64,000 nt of DNA from Lates calcarifer (Eukaryota > Chordata > Actinopteri > Centropomidae), in the NCBI RefSeq assembly GCF_001640805.2, contig NC_066852.1:6432194-6496193 (forward strand), read 5' to 3'. The first letter of the stretch is position 1, and the number at the start of each line of letters is the position of its first letter. The notes under the pieces were generated by a model that was given only the letters and a program-made list of their open reading frames with translations, searched no databases and was not told where the DNA came from. Both the position numbers and the translations under genes were made by a program. This document shows, piece after piece, positions 26,401 to 38,775 of this stretch.

Positions 26401-27578
26401 TCAGTAAATGGACTAATTTATGACCGAGCCACTGGCTCTTTGTGATAAGACACCCAGCAGAAGTAGCTATGGCTGCCCAGTGGGTATCCAACACAGCTGG
26501 GTGTCTGGCCCTGCCTTACACAGCCAAACACTGCACTGATTCTGCCTTACTGAAGGGATTGTTTTCCCCAGTTACTAGGGTCTGGTCAAGAAGCCCTTTA
26601 GGAATTTAAAGGAAAAAAATTAGGATGACATCAGCGTCTAACAGATTTGTTTTAGAAACAACCTTTCTGATTTAAAAAAATCCTAAAAGAATTAAAATAA
26701 ACTTTAAATTATTAAACTACAAATTAGTTAAATAGCTTACTAATACTTCAGGAAGATAAGGTAAATGCTAAGATTGATTTTGATGCTTAACCCAAACAAT
26801 CCTGTCTAACTCATATTAGGATGACAAACGTAACTTGAATTGACAGGAATTTATTTTAAACCCTCGTAGTATATCAATCCTGCCACTTGTTCTAATCATT
26901 TAAACCATTATTTTGGTAAAACTGCAAGTTACATTTTATCCATGCAATGGTGCATGTTAATATCTTAATAACCACTGTTACTTCTCCTACTTACCACACT
27001 TAACTACTGCTGAACTGTGATTGGAGGATGACGGAGAGGTTCAGTTTTTTCTCTCTGAGTGAGACACCTTTGTCTACTCTCTATTTTGCGTCATGAGGTT
27101 ATAGTAAAAGTTTGGTTCAGTCCATTGAAGGAAGACAAATTAAGCATATTAGACATAACGCTGACTGCCATATAAGCTGCTTGTATGCTGCAAGCAGCTT
27201 TGGTTTCTTCTGTTTCATGTACAAAGGGGAAAAAACATGCTCACCATTTTCAAAGTGGGTATCTAAAAGTACCATTTTGGTATCATCCATCTGTGAGAAC
27301 TTACAAGCTTCATATAACAATAGTGCAGTAATACAGTAAGGGATGAACCAATAAAAGTAAGGTATAGGTATGTTTTGATCAGAACACCAAGCAAATAATA
27401 TTAGAAATCTTCTGGTTATTATAATGCTATCCATACTCTATGATCAGAGGAATTATCTTACCCTGGAGCTGTCGTCTTGGGAACGCTGGTAGCGTTTCCA
27501 GCGGCAACCATAGATCCCAGTGACAAAGGACACAAAGACCTGCTTCTCATAGACCTGTAAGGGTTGGTGTTTCACCAT
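14199..27578 (-). CDS. gdpd5: GDPD5/GDE2-like six-TM glycerophosphodiester phosphodiesterase, both catalytic His replaced by Arg
   Basis: Coding exons in transcript order: 27578-27462, 23077-22974, 22884-22791, 22699-22640, 22543-22445, 21751-21658, 21015-20870, 19740-19658, 19470-19320, 18758-18537, 18202-18057, 16896-16749, 16369-16287, 15317-15205, 14275-14199. They join in phase to 578 residues (human about 605). GDE2 is a surface enzyme that cleaves GPI anchors or glycerophosphodiesters and promotes neuronal differentiation. The start MVKHQPLQ..GIYGCRWKRYQRS is diagnostic. Membrane segments lie near 41-60, 88-107, 126-143, 160-182, 190-212 and 492-515; the GDPD domain lies near 226-485. 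PENT (242) and the metal-ligand pair E260/D262 are present. The catalytic motif HRGAP reads RRGAP, and MHD reads MRD (residues 233 and 275). Cys25 is kept, but the C-terminal cysteine of mammalian GDE2 aligns with Tyr. Donors after exon 4 (GTGCTG) and exon 8 (GTTATT) are weak. Confidence 0.93.
14409..14472. repeat. (AT)32 microsatellite
   Basis: A perfect 64-base AT run in the last intron of gdpd5, about 130 bases upstream (in gene direction) of the final coding exon. It could form cruciform or slipped structures and is probably very variable. Confidence 0.95.
16684..16703. repeat. (TG)10 microsatellite
   Basis: A short TG run in gdpd5, 46 bases past the donor of the exon at 16896-16749 (minus strand), followed by a GA-rich stretch. 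Confidence 0.85.
20419..20454. repeat. (TG)n microsatellite
   Basis: A 36-base TG run with one TA interruption, in the gdpd5 intron between the exons at 20870 and 19740. Confidence 0.9.
21310..21530. repeat. Dispersed fish repeat fragment (GACTAAAACTA-rich)
   Basis: Repeated words of the type TTGACTAAAACTAGACTAAA occur several times in both halves of this intronic segment. The pattern matches a simple-word interspersed repeat that I know from fish genomes. Ends are approximate. Confidence 0.45.
22125..22312. repeat. Dispersed fish repeat, TTAAAGGAATAGTnTGACATTT family, copy A
   Basis: It begins 'taaaggaatagtctgacatt', continues with GAGAAGACTGTTACCACTCTCA and 'gactggaaacaggggcaaac', and ends AACAAAATCCACCTCCCAGCAC. 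A second, shorter copy with the same ordered words lies at 41822-41966 inside serpinh1. It sits in the gdpd5 intron between exons 5 and 6. Confidence 0.65.
23078..27461 (-). other. First coding intron of gdpd5 (4.4 kb)
   Basis: The intron runs from the GTAAGA donor next to 27462 to the TTTACAG acceptor next to 23077. I found no exon-like open segment with splice borders and no clear repeat. Some sequence around 25020-25310 is rather less AT-rich, but nothing in it is recognisable. Confidence 0.5.
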
Positions 27579-27636
27579 GCTCCTTCAGCCTCAACGCACC
27601 ACCAGTCCCTTAACATCCCACACAGGACTGGGAATC
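27579..27636 (-). other. 5' UTR part of the gdpd5 start exon
   Basis: On the minus strand, a good acceptor (GTTCTTCCACAG) ends opposite 27637, and the start codon follows 58 bases later. The start exon is therefore probably 27636-27462, and at least one non-coding exon should lie further upstream at higher coordinates. Confidence 0.55.
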
Positions 27637-28458
27637 CTGTGGAAGAACAAAGTGTTACTACACAGGACAAGCTCTCAGAAAATGAGCTCAGTCTTTATAC
27701 AATTACATTTTTCATCAACATGCCACATCACGTCATGAGGTATATTTTCACAAAACAGCACAGAACATGTTGTTAGCCCTGGGCCTTGTTTAGAGTAACA
27801 ACACCTGTGAGAGGAAGTCAACACACTGTTCAATAGTGAATCATGTCTGGGACACATACATAATAATATGGTGTATGCTCTACAGTCTCAAAGTCAGCCT
27901 TTACCCAACTAAGGATTTATGACGGTGGAAAAGTAGGCATTGGTAGGTATGTAGTGCCTATCTATGGTTATGGCTTAATCCTTAAAGAAGAACATCAACA
28001 GAAAAACCAAAGAGTCAGATGGTGACAGCATGTTGCCTTCAAACTCACTTCTGCCTCAGAGAAAAGCTTGTTGCCTTGGTGGCAGGTAAAAATGTCTTGG
28101 CACAGAGGGCGTTGTTTTTCATGGCTCTCTGGAAGACTTGCTGCTGTGCCTTGTCTCTTTAATTTCAGGCCCCTTTGTTACTCAAAAAAGAGATCTTGTG
28201 CCTTTTTTCACTTTTATTTTTTGATTTTCAGATTCGTCTGAAGTATCTTACAGACAGAATAGTGGAATTTTAGTTAATGTAATCTATAGCAATGTATGTG
28301 CTATTTATACATAATGCCTAAAAATAAAGCTGAATACTAGGAATAAGTTCCCAATCTGAGCATGTGACCTCCACAGCCTCTCTGTTTATAAAACACCTTG
28401 ATGTCCTGGGTCCTGGTTTGTGGCAGTTCTTTAGAAAATGCTGACTTTCAAAGCATGC

Positions 28459-28478
28459 TTTTTTTCTTCTTCTTCTTC

Positions 28479-28508
<30 letters not shown>
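28459..28508. repeat. (TTC)n and poly(T) tract
   Basis: A short TTC run merges into a T tract of about 28 bases. Length is likely to be unreliable in the assembly. Confidence 0.85.
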
Positions 28509-28509
<1 letters not shown>

Positions 28510-28554
28510 CAGTGTATTGATGACAATGTCAGTCTCTTAAAAAGTTGGTTATTT

Positions 28555-28690
28555 GGTTCAGGCTGAATATCTCAACAATTATCAAAGGGATTGTTATGAA
28601 ATTTTGGACAGATATTACTGATCCCCAGAGGATGAATCCAACTGACTGTGATGATTCCTCACCTTTTCTCTAGTGCCAGTTTTACTGTAT
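28555..28690 (+). repeat. Copy 3 of the dispersed fish repeat (partial)
   Basis: It contains 'aatatctcaacaattatcaa', 'atgaaattttggacagatat' and 'tgatccccagaggatgaatc' in the same order as the 10015 copy, and stops after TCTAGTGCCA. Confidence 0.65.
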
Positions 28691-29884
28691 TAATTGACTT
28701 ATTATGCTTAAAGAACAGACTGTTTCCCTCACACTAAAAGCCTCATGTTCTAGCCATGAATTGGGATCATCACAGTGTTTATATACTGAGCTGCAACTCT
28801 GTGTGTTTGGAGCGCTCTTTTTCCAGCTCTTGGTCATGTATATACTGTATGTACACTCCAGACCACTGGACTTCTGCAGTGAAACAAATCAAAGAAGTAA
28901 GTTTTCATGCACGAGTCCTACCCGCTGACTCTGGATGAGCCCATGAATGTGAGCCTCAACTGACTCAAACAAAGTAATTCTTCACCTGATGCACAGTGGT
29001 TGAGCAGCTAATAGATGCCACTGCTTGAAAGAGAAGCATGGGGCAGACTAATGGACAGCAGAAAACCTCCTCTGTTATCTAAACCAAGGTTAATAGTGGA
29101 CCTGGGAAGAGAGCACAAGGTCACTCACCCTACTGGCTGAAGCCAAGAGGTAGCACAGTCTTAAAAGACATCACCATCAGAGTGATTTTGTCAGGGTTTT
29201 GGAAAGACATCCTAAAGAGTGCCACTGTGGGGCAGCTGCAAGTGTCACTGGTCACAATCGCCTGTCTCCCTGCAGGCAGCGTTTTACCCACATGACAAGA
29301 GAAGATGGATGAAGCATGCACCTTTGATACCACAGTCACAGTGACAACAGCCCTGTGTCAGAAAAACAAGGCCTCCTCATTTATTTCAATGAGATTACTG
29401 CCTTGGTACAGCAGGAGGGACACTGCTGAGGGGTTTGTGGGACCATTTAAAAAGTCCACCCTGATCCAAACACCACTTATGAAAAGAGAGCTATTTGGTG
29501 CTGGTGACCCCACAGTAACTCCCTCCATGACCATGGCTAATGTCCTGGACCACACTAACAGACCCTAAACTAACAATAAAGCTCAGCTGTAATAAAATCT
29601 TTACTCTTCTATTCTTTATCATTTTTGATAAAAGGTGGCAATTTCCCAGTCAGATAACAGTAGAAAAGGGCATGTTTCCCAGTCAACGGTCCTTAACAAA
29701 ACAAACTGCTCCTTTGTCCTTATCTCTGAGCAGAGAAATTACAACATAACAGGAGGACCGGGCTGGCTGTGTCTGTGTGCTGCTAACACTCTGTTTCCAT
29801 GTCACTTCCAAGATCTTCAGAAATTCAAAGGGGGAAACACTGGAGCAAACCTTAGCTTGACACACAGATGGCAAGCATTTTAAC

Positions 29885-30195
29885 CTCTGAAAACTCTGAC
29901 CTGCTGGTGGTGCCAGAGGAAAAGAATCACAGTAATCATCGGAATTTATCCTGTACTGACCTTCAAAATCTGTACTGAATGTCATGGAAATCTACCATAT
30001 AATCTATTCAACGTATTTCACTTTGAAACAAACAAATGTCAGTCTTCATGGTGGAACTAGAGGACAAGTCAGGGGATCAGTGAAGTAAGTGACTGTGATT
30101 GTCTGTGCAAAATTCCATAATCCATCCAATAATTGTTGCGATATTTCAAATCAAAGTGATGTACTGGCCAAGGAACTGCAGACACCTTAACACCA
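29885..30195 (-). repeat. Copy 4 of the dispersed fish repeat (reverse orientation)
   Basis: Read on the minus strand it shows CAACAATTATTGGATGGATT, AATTTTGCACAGACAATCAC, and then a second internal unit with ATAGATTATATGGTAGATTT. The two-unit structure matches the full family pattern. Confidence 0.6.
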
Positions 30196-33100
30196 TTAAA
30201 TTAAGCCACAAGAATGGCTAAAATGCTATAGATGAATGGGCAATGAATAAAAGTTGATTTGTTATTTGAAGAAGTAAAGGTAGATGGTATCTGCAATCTT
30301 TTCCTTCTCTTTCATAGTCAAAAGTCAGTACATTTCATGGATGGAAGATGAAAGATATCATGTTTAATTTCCCAGTGGATATGACTGACTGATTTAAAAA
30401 CAGCATCCAACAGCTAGCTAGCATTTTGAGAATCATCCACCACTGCCTGGAAAATAGCTTGTGATGAGAACATGTACCCTATCCTTGACACCTTGGCAGC
30501 AAAGCTTGCTTTGTGATAAATCTGGGCTACAGATGGACAGTTTGCCAGCAAATCTCCTAAACAGGAGAAAAAGTACAAAAGAAATCCCCTTGATATCACT
30601 GTCTTCCATCATCGAACTAAAATCACATCAGAGCATCTAAAAAGGTAACAAAATCCCACTACAGCATTGTTGGGTATTGAGTTTTACATGTGTTATAATA
30701 CTTGCATTATGCATTCTGTATCATATTCAGGTTTTCTCAGGGGATAAGCATGTGTGTTTGTTTAGGATTCAGTGCTAACCTTAATCTACACAGTTTTCAA
30801 AAGGAGGAAATTGTTGTGCATCCACCTTGGAGATCTTCATCCTTTCACTGTTGACTGGTTATTATATGGGAACTCCCATGCCTGAGGGAGCCTTCTCCTA
30901 TATTCAGAGAAGTTGGCAGATTCCCAGTGTTCACATCCTGACCCCATCCTCAAACAAGGGCCAACTGGAGCTGAAATCACAGGGGCCTTATTCCAGCCAG
31001 GTTGGCCTATTGTCTCTTTGGCTTTCGACCATGGTGCTATCGTCACCGAGCTGAGGTCATCATGAGGTAAAACGGGACCAGTCATGGCTGAAACACTTCA
31101 CTCATCTTTTGCTGGGGGATTTCTTGAAAATAACTCATAACTGCATAGATTAGGTCTGATATGTATTGATTAGAGGGATGTAAACATAAAAAGTTTGTCT
31201 TCCCATATCTGCTTTTCTTGTCCAGTAAACACAGACTGGACTAAAGGAAATGGAATTGATTTAGCCGAAGGTTGCTTCCTAATGTGGATAAAGTGGAAGT
31301 GTTTTCTCAAGAGGGACAGGTAAGTGTTTCTATCAGACATCAGGGATAATGCTCAGATGTTTTTAATGAAGCGAGGCTGTGCAAGGAACAAAGGCAATGC
31401 TTGTTGCTGCGAGTCATAAGACTGTATCATTAAAGAGATCCAAGGAAACACTGAACTGTTACTGGAAAGAGATAGGCAAAGTTCCTCTGGACAGAAAAGA
31501 TGACCCTGCCATCATAAACTACCATTCCTTTGAAGAAATGTCCTCAATACAAACTCTATTTACAGTATAACCACTGTGAACACGTAGACACACACAGATC
31601 TGAGAACACTGGGCACACAAGTTTTAACCTCAGTAAATGTCATATTTGATGAACAAGCATCTATCTGATATAAATACACATTCAGTCTTATACTGCTTCA
31701 TTTCATTGTTAGGAGTTGTGTGGTTTATTTTGTGCTGTGATGAGTCAGCAGTGTTGGTTGATTTGCTGCTTTACCTACAGAGTCAGGAACTGCTCTGTTG
31801 ACTGGACTCTCAGCTCTAATGTCCATATTAATTTTTAATGTAAATTCTATTGTTTCTTTTAGCTTCTGTTACATACTGTGTACTGTATAGTCTCTCTATT
31901 TCAGGACATGCCTGTCATATCTGTTACAGTTGCATATACAACATTTGCACCCGTGCACAGTGGGCTTTGTGATGGCCTCTCATTCATCTGGCTTCAGGCC
32001 AGTTTACTGTCGTGAACCTGACATTTATCTGAGAGGACTTTACTACTCTCTTCACTTCCTTTCCAGCTTCCAGAAGTAACCTGGTCACGGTCACCATGCT
32101 CCTGAGGCTGTGGGCACCTCACTGTATCGAAGTTGTCAGTGGAGTTAGAATTATGTGCTCATTGAATAATAATACAATAATCCACTAAGTCTCATCCAAC
32201 CAACTGCCATAGAGCCTCTGTCATATCTGGCTATTATTAGCCTTTTATCTCGGTCATTGTCGCCTCTTTCCAGGCTTCCATCGTTCACTCCTTCATGAAA
32301 TTTATATATGCATGCATTAATAATATCCTTAATCTTTGAGTGGATTTAGCCAAAAATAGAGTTTCCATTAGTGCCACGTGCTCATTATCCACACAGAGGA
32401 AGGAGGTATGAGGGCACAGATTGGAAACAAAGCTGCTGTCTCAGCCAATGAGTTTTATGCCGAGCTTTTGTTAGTATTCTGTGTCCATCAGGTGGTCAGA
32501 AGACATGCAGTTCTGCTAGTTAAAGTGAGACCTGTTCCCTGGCCATGCACATCATCAGCCAAGTAACACCTGTCAGTTGTGAAGCAGTCTGAGATTCATT
32601 AAAGTCTGGCAGATAATGTAAGTGACGCTGCAGGAAGGCCAGGGTACAGATAGAGAAAACTGGTAGTCAGATATGTCCTCTACTAATCAGATTTGGGAGG
32701 ACAAAAGCACAGACCAATGTAATTAAAGCTTGATTCATTTCTCCTGCAAAGGTGATGATGTCACCACTCAGCTGTCAAGGACCTTGTCCTTTTTTATCAA
32801 AAAAACAAACAAAAAAAAAAGAACAGTCAATAAATCAGCCTTTGAATACCCTCCTTAGCATTCAGTGCAGAAACTATATGTGGATAAATGAAGTACTGTA
32901 TATGCAGGTACAGGGATCAAATAATAATATAATAGCTTAACATTTAACCAAGGAGCTTCTGTCTACATCCTCAGTTCGGTGTATCATGTCAGAAAGATGG
33001 TCTCAGTTGTTGACTGCATGGTGTGAAATGCAGTCATATCAAACTATAGTTCATTGTGTGTGTTACCATTTCTTATGTTTGCATACTTACCACTACTGAC

Positions 33101-33416
33101 ATTGATTTTCTATGTCTGTGCCAAAGTAATTGACACACAACTCAGTTCAGCAGCAAGTGTTACTGAAGTTGCTCAGTGAACAAATACAGCTGTAATTTTT
33201 TATCTACCATTATATATGTTCCTTTAAAGAGAGGTGAGACATAGTAGGATAGATATGCATGAAAGTGTCTTCAAACGATGTGTATGGAGAGGAAACACCC
33301 AGTGAGTACAGATGAACTCATAATTCCACCAAAGTAATCGCCAAACAAAGTGACAGTTAGATGGATTAGGTTTTATGAAGATAATCCGATAAAGTGCGCA
33401 CAAACACTCACCTTAC

Positions 33417-33760
33417 CTCCACCACAGTCTTTTCAACTCACAATGCTGGAAACGTCTGAAGCTCTCGGTTAATGAGTTATTTCCATGGATGTTGGCATAA
33501 TGTCGTTTCTTCACTGCTGGACCTTCATTTGATAAGTCTGTAAAGTTACTTTAAGCGGCAGAATGAGACAAACCGATGGCGCACATCAGCCAACCTTATA
33601 CCTGAACAGCGAACACAGTTTGAACGCAGAGAAAGTTTTGAACGCATGAAAAATACAGAGTGTTTCTATAAATGAGAGGACTGTGTCTCCTTGAATAAAC
33701 CCTACCATCAGCGCTCATACAGAAGAGTTAAAAACTGTAATCCGTCCGACACGGTGTGGG
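33417..33760 (-). other. Candidate non-coding first exon and promoter area of gdpd5
   Basis: On the minus strand the sequence ACTGTGGTGGAG is followed by a strong donor, GTAAGGTGAG, at 33416. The 340 bases above it contain more CpG than the surroundings. This fits the non-coding first exon demanded by the acceptor near 27637. The transcription start is not visible, so the upper limit is a guess. Confidence 0.35.
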
Positions 33761-36414
33761 TGGAGCTGTGAGCCACACTGCAAGAAGTGTCCAGTCAGAG
33801 CAGTTTTTAAACTTACCACAGAACTAACTGGTGTGTTAGAGCTGGTATTTTTTATAGTGTGCATAGTGACAATGTCTCAGGTAAATGGACCTGAGCAGGA
33901 ACACTGTACTGTGCGTTACTGCTGGTGAGCATACAGGGAGAAATGTTAACTGGGGCTTTGGTGGCGATACTGTGATGATTCCATGGTGTTTTCATGTCAG
34001 TCACTTTTCCTCACTAAACACTTAAAGTGTCATTGTTTGAAGGATTTATAAATTGTAACAAATGGCTTTAACAATGACTAATGAATCACAGATATATATG
34101 ACCACTTAGCTTCTGGACTAAAACTGGATAAAGACTGTGACCAGTCAAAAAACAATCTCCAATCCAAAATGTTATATACCTGACCTGTAAAAATGTAATA
34201 TGTTATTATTAATCATTAATAAAAACCTGACTCATTACGATTTGTGCCTTACTAAAAAGTGCTATAGTAATTTTAATTTGCAAATCACAGCTAAACTGCG
34301 ATTTAATTCAAGTTTGAGTTCAAATAATTACATACATAAAAGTCAGTTTCCACAGGTTAGTAAGGCTCACTTTCAACCTGAACTGCTTCAAAGTTCTGAC
34401 TGAAGAATTTTGCCTCTGTCTGTGAGGTTAGAAAATAAGACTTTTTCTCAATTTCAACCGGTTTCAAGAACTTTAAAAACAGGGCAGTCATTCTGCATGT
34501 ATAAAATTGTACAGATATGTGAGAGGATCTAACCCCCTCTGACATATTTTTTTCAGTTTTTCAGAAGCTTTTAAGCCTCACTAAAGGATCAAATATACAA
34601 TTGATGTCTGGAGTGTGAGGAAACATCACTATTAACATATGGAAGCATCAAAACTCAGTCTTATTCCTCTCAGCAGCTTCTTATGGATATTCAAATTTCA
34701 GTGGGACAAGACATCTGAAACAGAGGAGATAGATGTAGGGAGGAGGAGAGACAACACACAGTGAGAAGTTATCTGGAATCATCAGAGATTTGTAGCACTA
34801 TCTGTTACTCTAGCCCTGTGTATTTCATTGTGAAGACAACTGAGAGACATGTGTTGATGGACAGACTGTGTTTTAGGAGAGTAGATTAGACAATGACAGT
34901 TTTTACAGAAAATGTCTTCAGGTTTAGTGGGTTGAGAGGTATTTTGAGAGGGTTAAGTCAAGTATGTTGCAGGCTTCAAGTGTGGGTGGAGATCTCAGAA
35001 AGGAGAGATCAAAGGGGGATAAAAGAGAAATAATTTAATTAAACGTCTCGGTGGGGGAGGGGGGAGGTGGTGAGGAGGTTTGGAAAAGGTGACAGAGAAT
35101 TTCCATGGTGCAGACATGGGCTCAAAGGCTTGAAGTGCAGATATAGGTGCAGAGATAGTGAAGAAGACATCTCAAATTATATCTGTTATTGTCATAGATC
35201 TTTACTGTTTTACTGGAGTGAAAGCTCCAAGAATAATTACTGGCAAATTTTGTGAACTTTATGTTATGAACTTTACATTTCTGACATTAGTCAGTAATGT
35301 TGAAAGGGTTTAATGACCTTTAGTGGTCAGAGAATGCACTCAGCATATAGAGAAACATAACATCTTCTGTGTATGCTGAGAAGAGCATATCACAGTAAAA
35401 GCTTGCTCTTCTGTGCTCATTCTACTAGACTATTTCAGCAAACTCATTGTTGTAACACTCAGTTGTAACACTAATATGCAGTAGTAACACTCACTTCCAC
35501 ATCACTGTATAAAATCCAACAGGCCATACGTTGCCAACAACTGGCAAAAAGGTCGAGCAGAGGAGTAAGGTTTTGTAAGAGATCTATTCCAGGCCCAGCA
35601 GTCAGAGATTAACCCTTGGCTTGGGATAATTACGTAAGATCCCTTTAATCCGAAACAATTTAGCCGTGGCACTGACGGTCCACCTGCAACTACTAGTTCT
35701 CTTACAAATGTAACACATTTAATAAACCTGAGATGGCATCTTTGACTGAAAGTTAAGAAATATTTAAGTGAAATATGGAGACATGCCCAGAGAAGCACTT
35801 TAGCAAAATCTAATGTTTGGTACCCTAGTTTAAATTCATATTACTGCACTTACTTGTAATTCAACTCATCACAGTGTAGCTGAAAGCAGAGTATGATTAT
35901 TGTGATGGCTGCAGTTGTGGCAATAATAGTAGCACTAGTACTAACAGTAGTTAAGGAGTGTGTTACTTTGCCCTAAGTATTTCTAGCTAGCTCTTTAATG
36001 ACCTCTAGTGGTCATAGGAATTACTTCCATTGCTCAGATGGAAGTTACTATTTACTGTGCACCACAAGAGGGCACCTGTACCCACTGCACTGCTGGCCAG
36101 TGTCCACCACGCACTCCACAAATGACAGTCAGAAAAGCAAAACATAATAAAGTGACAATATTGAAGCTGCAGTTCCCCCAGGGGTGTCATTGAAATATGA
36201 CTAAAGGAGCATAGAAATGGGTGAAATTATAGCCAGGTACATAGTTGTAAATATTGCAAATCTGTAAAATCAGTGATCATATAATTTTAATTGATTGTCT
36301 TAGTGCACAGAGGTTTTGCTTATACTGCATTACAGAATCAAACCCATCAAATGGCAAACAGGAGGTGCTACAAATCTCATGGGATCTTGGGATCTTGGGA
36401 TTTCGAAGCCTTTT

Positions 36415-36530
36415 CAACTCATAGTATCACGGGGGAGTGGAAGCGGAATCCTCCACCTCCAGACCCTAAAAAATCCTGAAATTGTAGCCTATTTGGAGCT
36501 CTGGGACACTAAAACCCAGTGATCCATAAT
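36415..36530 (+). repeat. Diverged repeat, copy A
   Basis: It reads CATAGTATCACGGGGGAGTGG, then 'atcctccacctccagaccct', 'gaaattgtagcct', and ends 'ctaaaacccagtgatccat'. The reverse complement of 38660-38775 follows the same order with roughly three bases in four alike. Confidence 0.6.
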
Positions 36531-38659
36531 AAAGCAACCCCTCATTATTCACTGATTATGTTTGTACTGAAACACATGATACTTCTCCCTTTAGTTTCTA
36601 TGACAGATTAGTAAGGATTGGATTTATGCATTTCCTTTATACATAGAGTTACTGGTTTTCTTTCTTTCTTTCTTTTCTTTTGATATGCTTTGTTTGAATC
36701 TATGTCAAATTTATCTATACTATTGTGGTGTCTTGATATAAAAACCAGTATACATGTTTTTAAATTCCTGTTTTTATAGTGGCTTTATTGTGGCACTGTT
36801 CTGTGAACAGGGGATTTGTTACAGAAACATAAACAGATTCACTTGAATTAACCAGATTTTTGACTCCATGAAGTCTGTTTTTGTAAAAAAAAAAAGAAAA
36901 AAAGAAATTAATAAGGTAAAAAGTATGTGTTTGGCAAAAAGAGACAACAGGATGGTACACGCCTGCTACATAAATGTCATGATTCTTTGTGTGATAAAAT
37001 ATTCTACAAGTCCATACCGACAACTGCACAGAAATAATCACCAGCTGAGAACAGGAGCAGCGTTACACCGGAAATGCATCCGCTCCTTCTGTAACTTCCT
37101 TCTGTCTCCATGTTCAAACACAGAGCAACTCTCAAGCAGGGGGAGGATACACACCACACCAGCAAGAAGAAAAGGAAGCATTCATGGGAAAGAATGAAAC
37201 CAGAGCATTCAGTTCCCACACTCCCTACGTATATCAGATTCATACATACAGAACAGATTCATACACAGTCCACCTAGTACTTTTGTTGTTCTTGAGAGGG
37301 ATATGTCAGCAAGAGTTACTACAGCCTTAAAAGTGTACCTTTGCTGCTGAGTGTTTTTGTGGAGATCAGTCATAAGATACGACATGGTTACCACAATGAA
37401 TTAGGCAGCTGTATCTGATCTTGGCCGCTTCTCAAGTCTTCCTGCATTGTTCATGGAGCTAGTTACAAAAATCATACAACATCACTACATGACTGACCCA
37501 TGACTTATGGTGTCACATGCTTAATGTCAAATGCTCAATTTAATCAAACCACTTCTTTGAGATAATGAGACATAATCAGTCTGTCAGTCTAATCACTGAA
37601 GTGTCAGACGTGTAGCTTGAGGTTATGTCTAGCTCATGTTATTGGATGGTCTGGTAGGTTTCAAAGGACTTCCTGTTGTCTCCTGCAGTTTGCTCTACAT
37701 TCCACTGGTGACAGGGCCTGTACAGCTAACATAATGTAACCAGAATTCCCTACAGAGGTATCTTATTTAAAGGGCTAGTCCAGTGGTTTTAACCCATCAT
37801 GTAGTATGGTATTTCTGAGCCTATGAAAGGCTGTGGAGGGAACCCTGATAATATCATCAGGGTTCTATGAGATTATTTTTCACCTGCGGCTTGAGACTTC
37901 AATTATTTGACAGAAAACCTGAGTTATAAACTTGTGGCTTGTAATTTGATTGGAATTAAGCACAAGAGAAACAGGGCAGCACAGCACATAGAACTTCTGC
38001 AAAACAAAACATCACATTTCATCAACAGTAAGTCCAAAAGAATCAGTGCAACATTATTAAACTCTTTGACTGTTGAGTGGGAAGTAAGGTTACAGCAATA
38101 ACCTACACTGTGCAAGTGACCTACAGCATCCAAAATGTTGCTAAAAACCAGTACATCTGAGTACTCCTTCAAAGTTATATCTTGGGGTTAATTAACTTTA
38201 AAACTTAAAACAGGACCCTCTAAGCTGGACCCCCTCTGTAGTGTCTCAGAGCAGCAGAGGTGTAATTACAGGGTGGGGGAGGGAAGAAAAAGGCAGTTAA
38301 AGCACTGACCCAACAATAAAGATCATTAATTAACACTACTTGTCAGTACCATGATCTACCCTACACCCAAAACTCCTAAAAGTCTTAAAGGAGTAACAAA
38401 AAATGTTGTGCATTTTGAAAGTTTGTTTTGCATTACAGATCAGTGCAGCAGTGAAGCCACCATAAAAACAGGAATTTAAAAGCATGTATACTTGTTTCTA
38501 AATCAACACACCACCATAGTATAAATACATTTGATGTGAATACAAGCATATCTAAAAAATACATAACAATAATAACACCTTTATTTCATGTATCACATAT
38601 CCAGCTTTCTGGAGTAGCAGAGATAATACTGATGAAACTGTCTGAAACTCAGGGTAACT

Positions 38660-38775
38660 TTACAATGGGTCACTGGGTTTTAGGTGTCTGAGAGCCTCAA
38701 CCGCTACAATCTCAGGCTTTAGGACCTGGGGGGGGAGGACTCCTCTCCCACTGCCCCCAGACACTATGGGCGGGA
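38660..38775 (-). repeat. Diverged repeat, copy B (inverted relative to copy A)
   Basis: On the minus strand it reads CATAGTGTCTGGGGGCAGTGG, 'gtcctcccccccaggtccta', 'gagattgtagcgg', and ends 'ctaaaacccagtgacccat'. It is GC-richer than copy A and lies just upstream of the candidate serpinh1 promoter. Confidence 0.6.

Larger units (their letters stand above)
27637..33416. other. Probable 5' UTR intron of gdpd5, no coding exon seen
   Basis: This 5.8-kb stretch separates the gdpd5 start exon from its candidate first exon. It holds a T-rich/TTC tract and two copies of the dispersed repeat that starts at 10015. Several open frames of 60-100 codons exist on both strands, but none shows splice context or a recognisable protein. 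Confidence 0.4.

Noticed and set aside
29305..29568. 87-codon plus-strand open frame with a plausible start
   Set aside because: No recognisable motif and no splice signals in phase; it lies in the probable gdpd5 5' intron.
30827..31085. Open frames on both strands with higher GC content
   Set aside because: No splice context, no family resemblance, and both strands are open, as expected by chance in a locally GC-richer patch.
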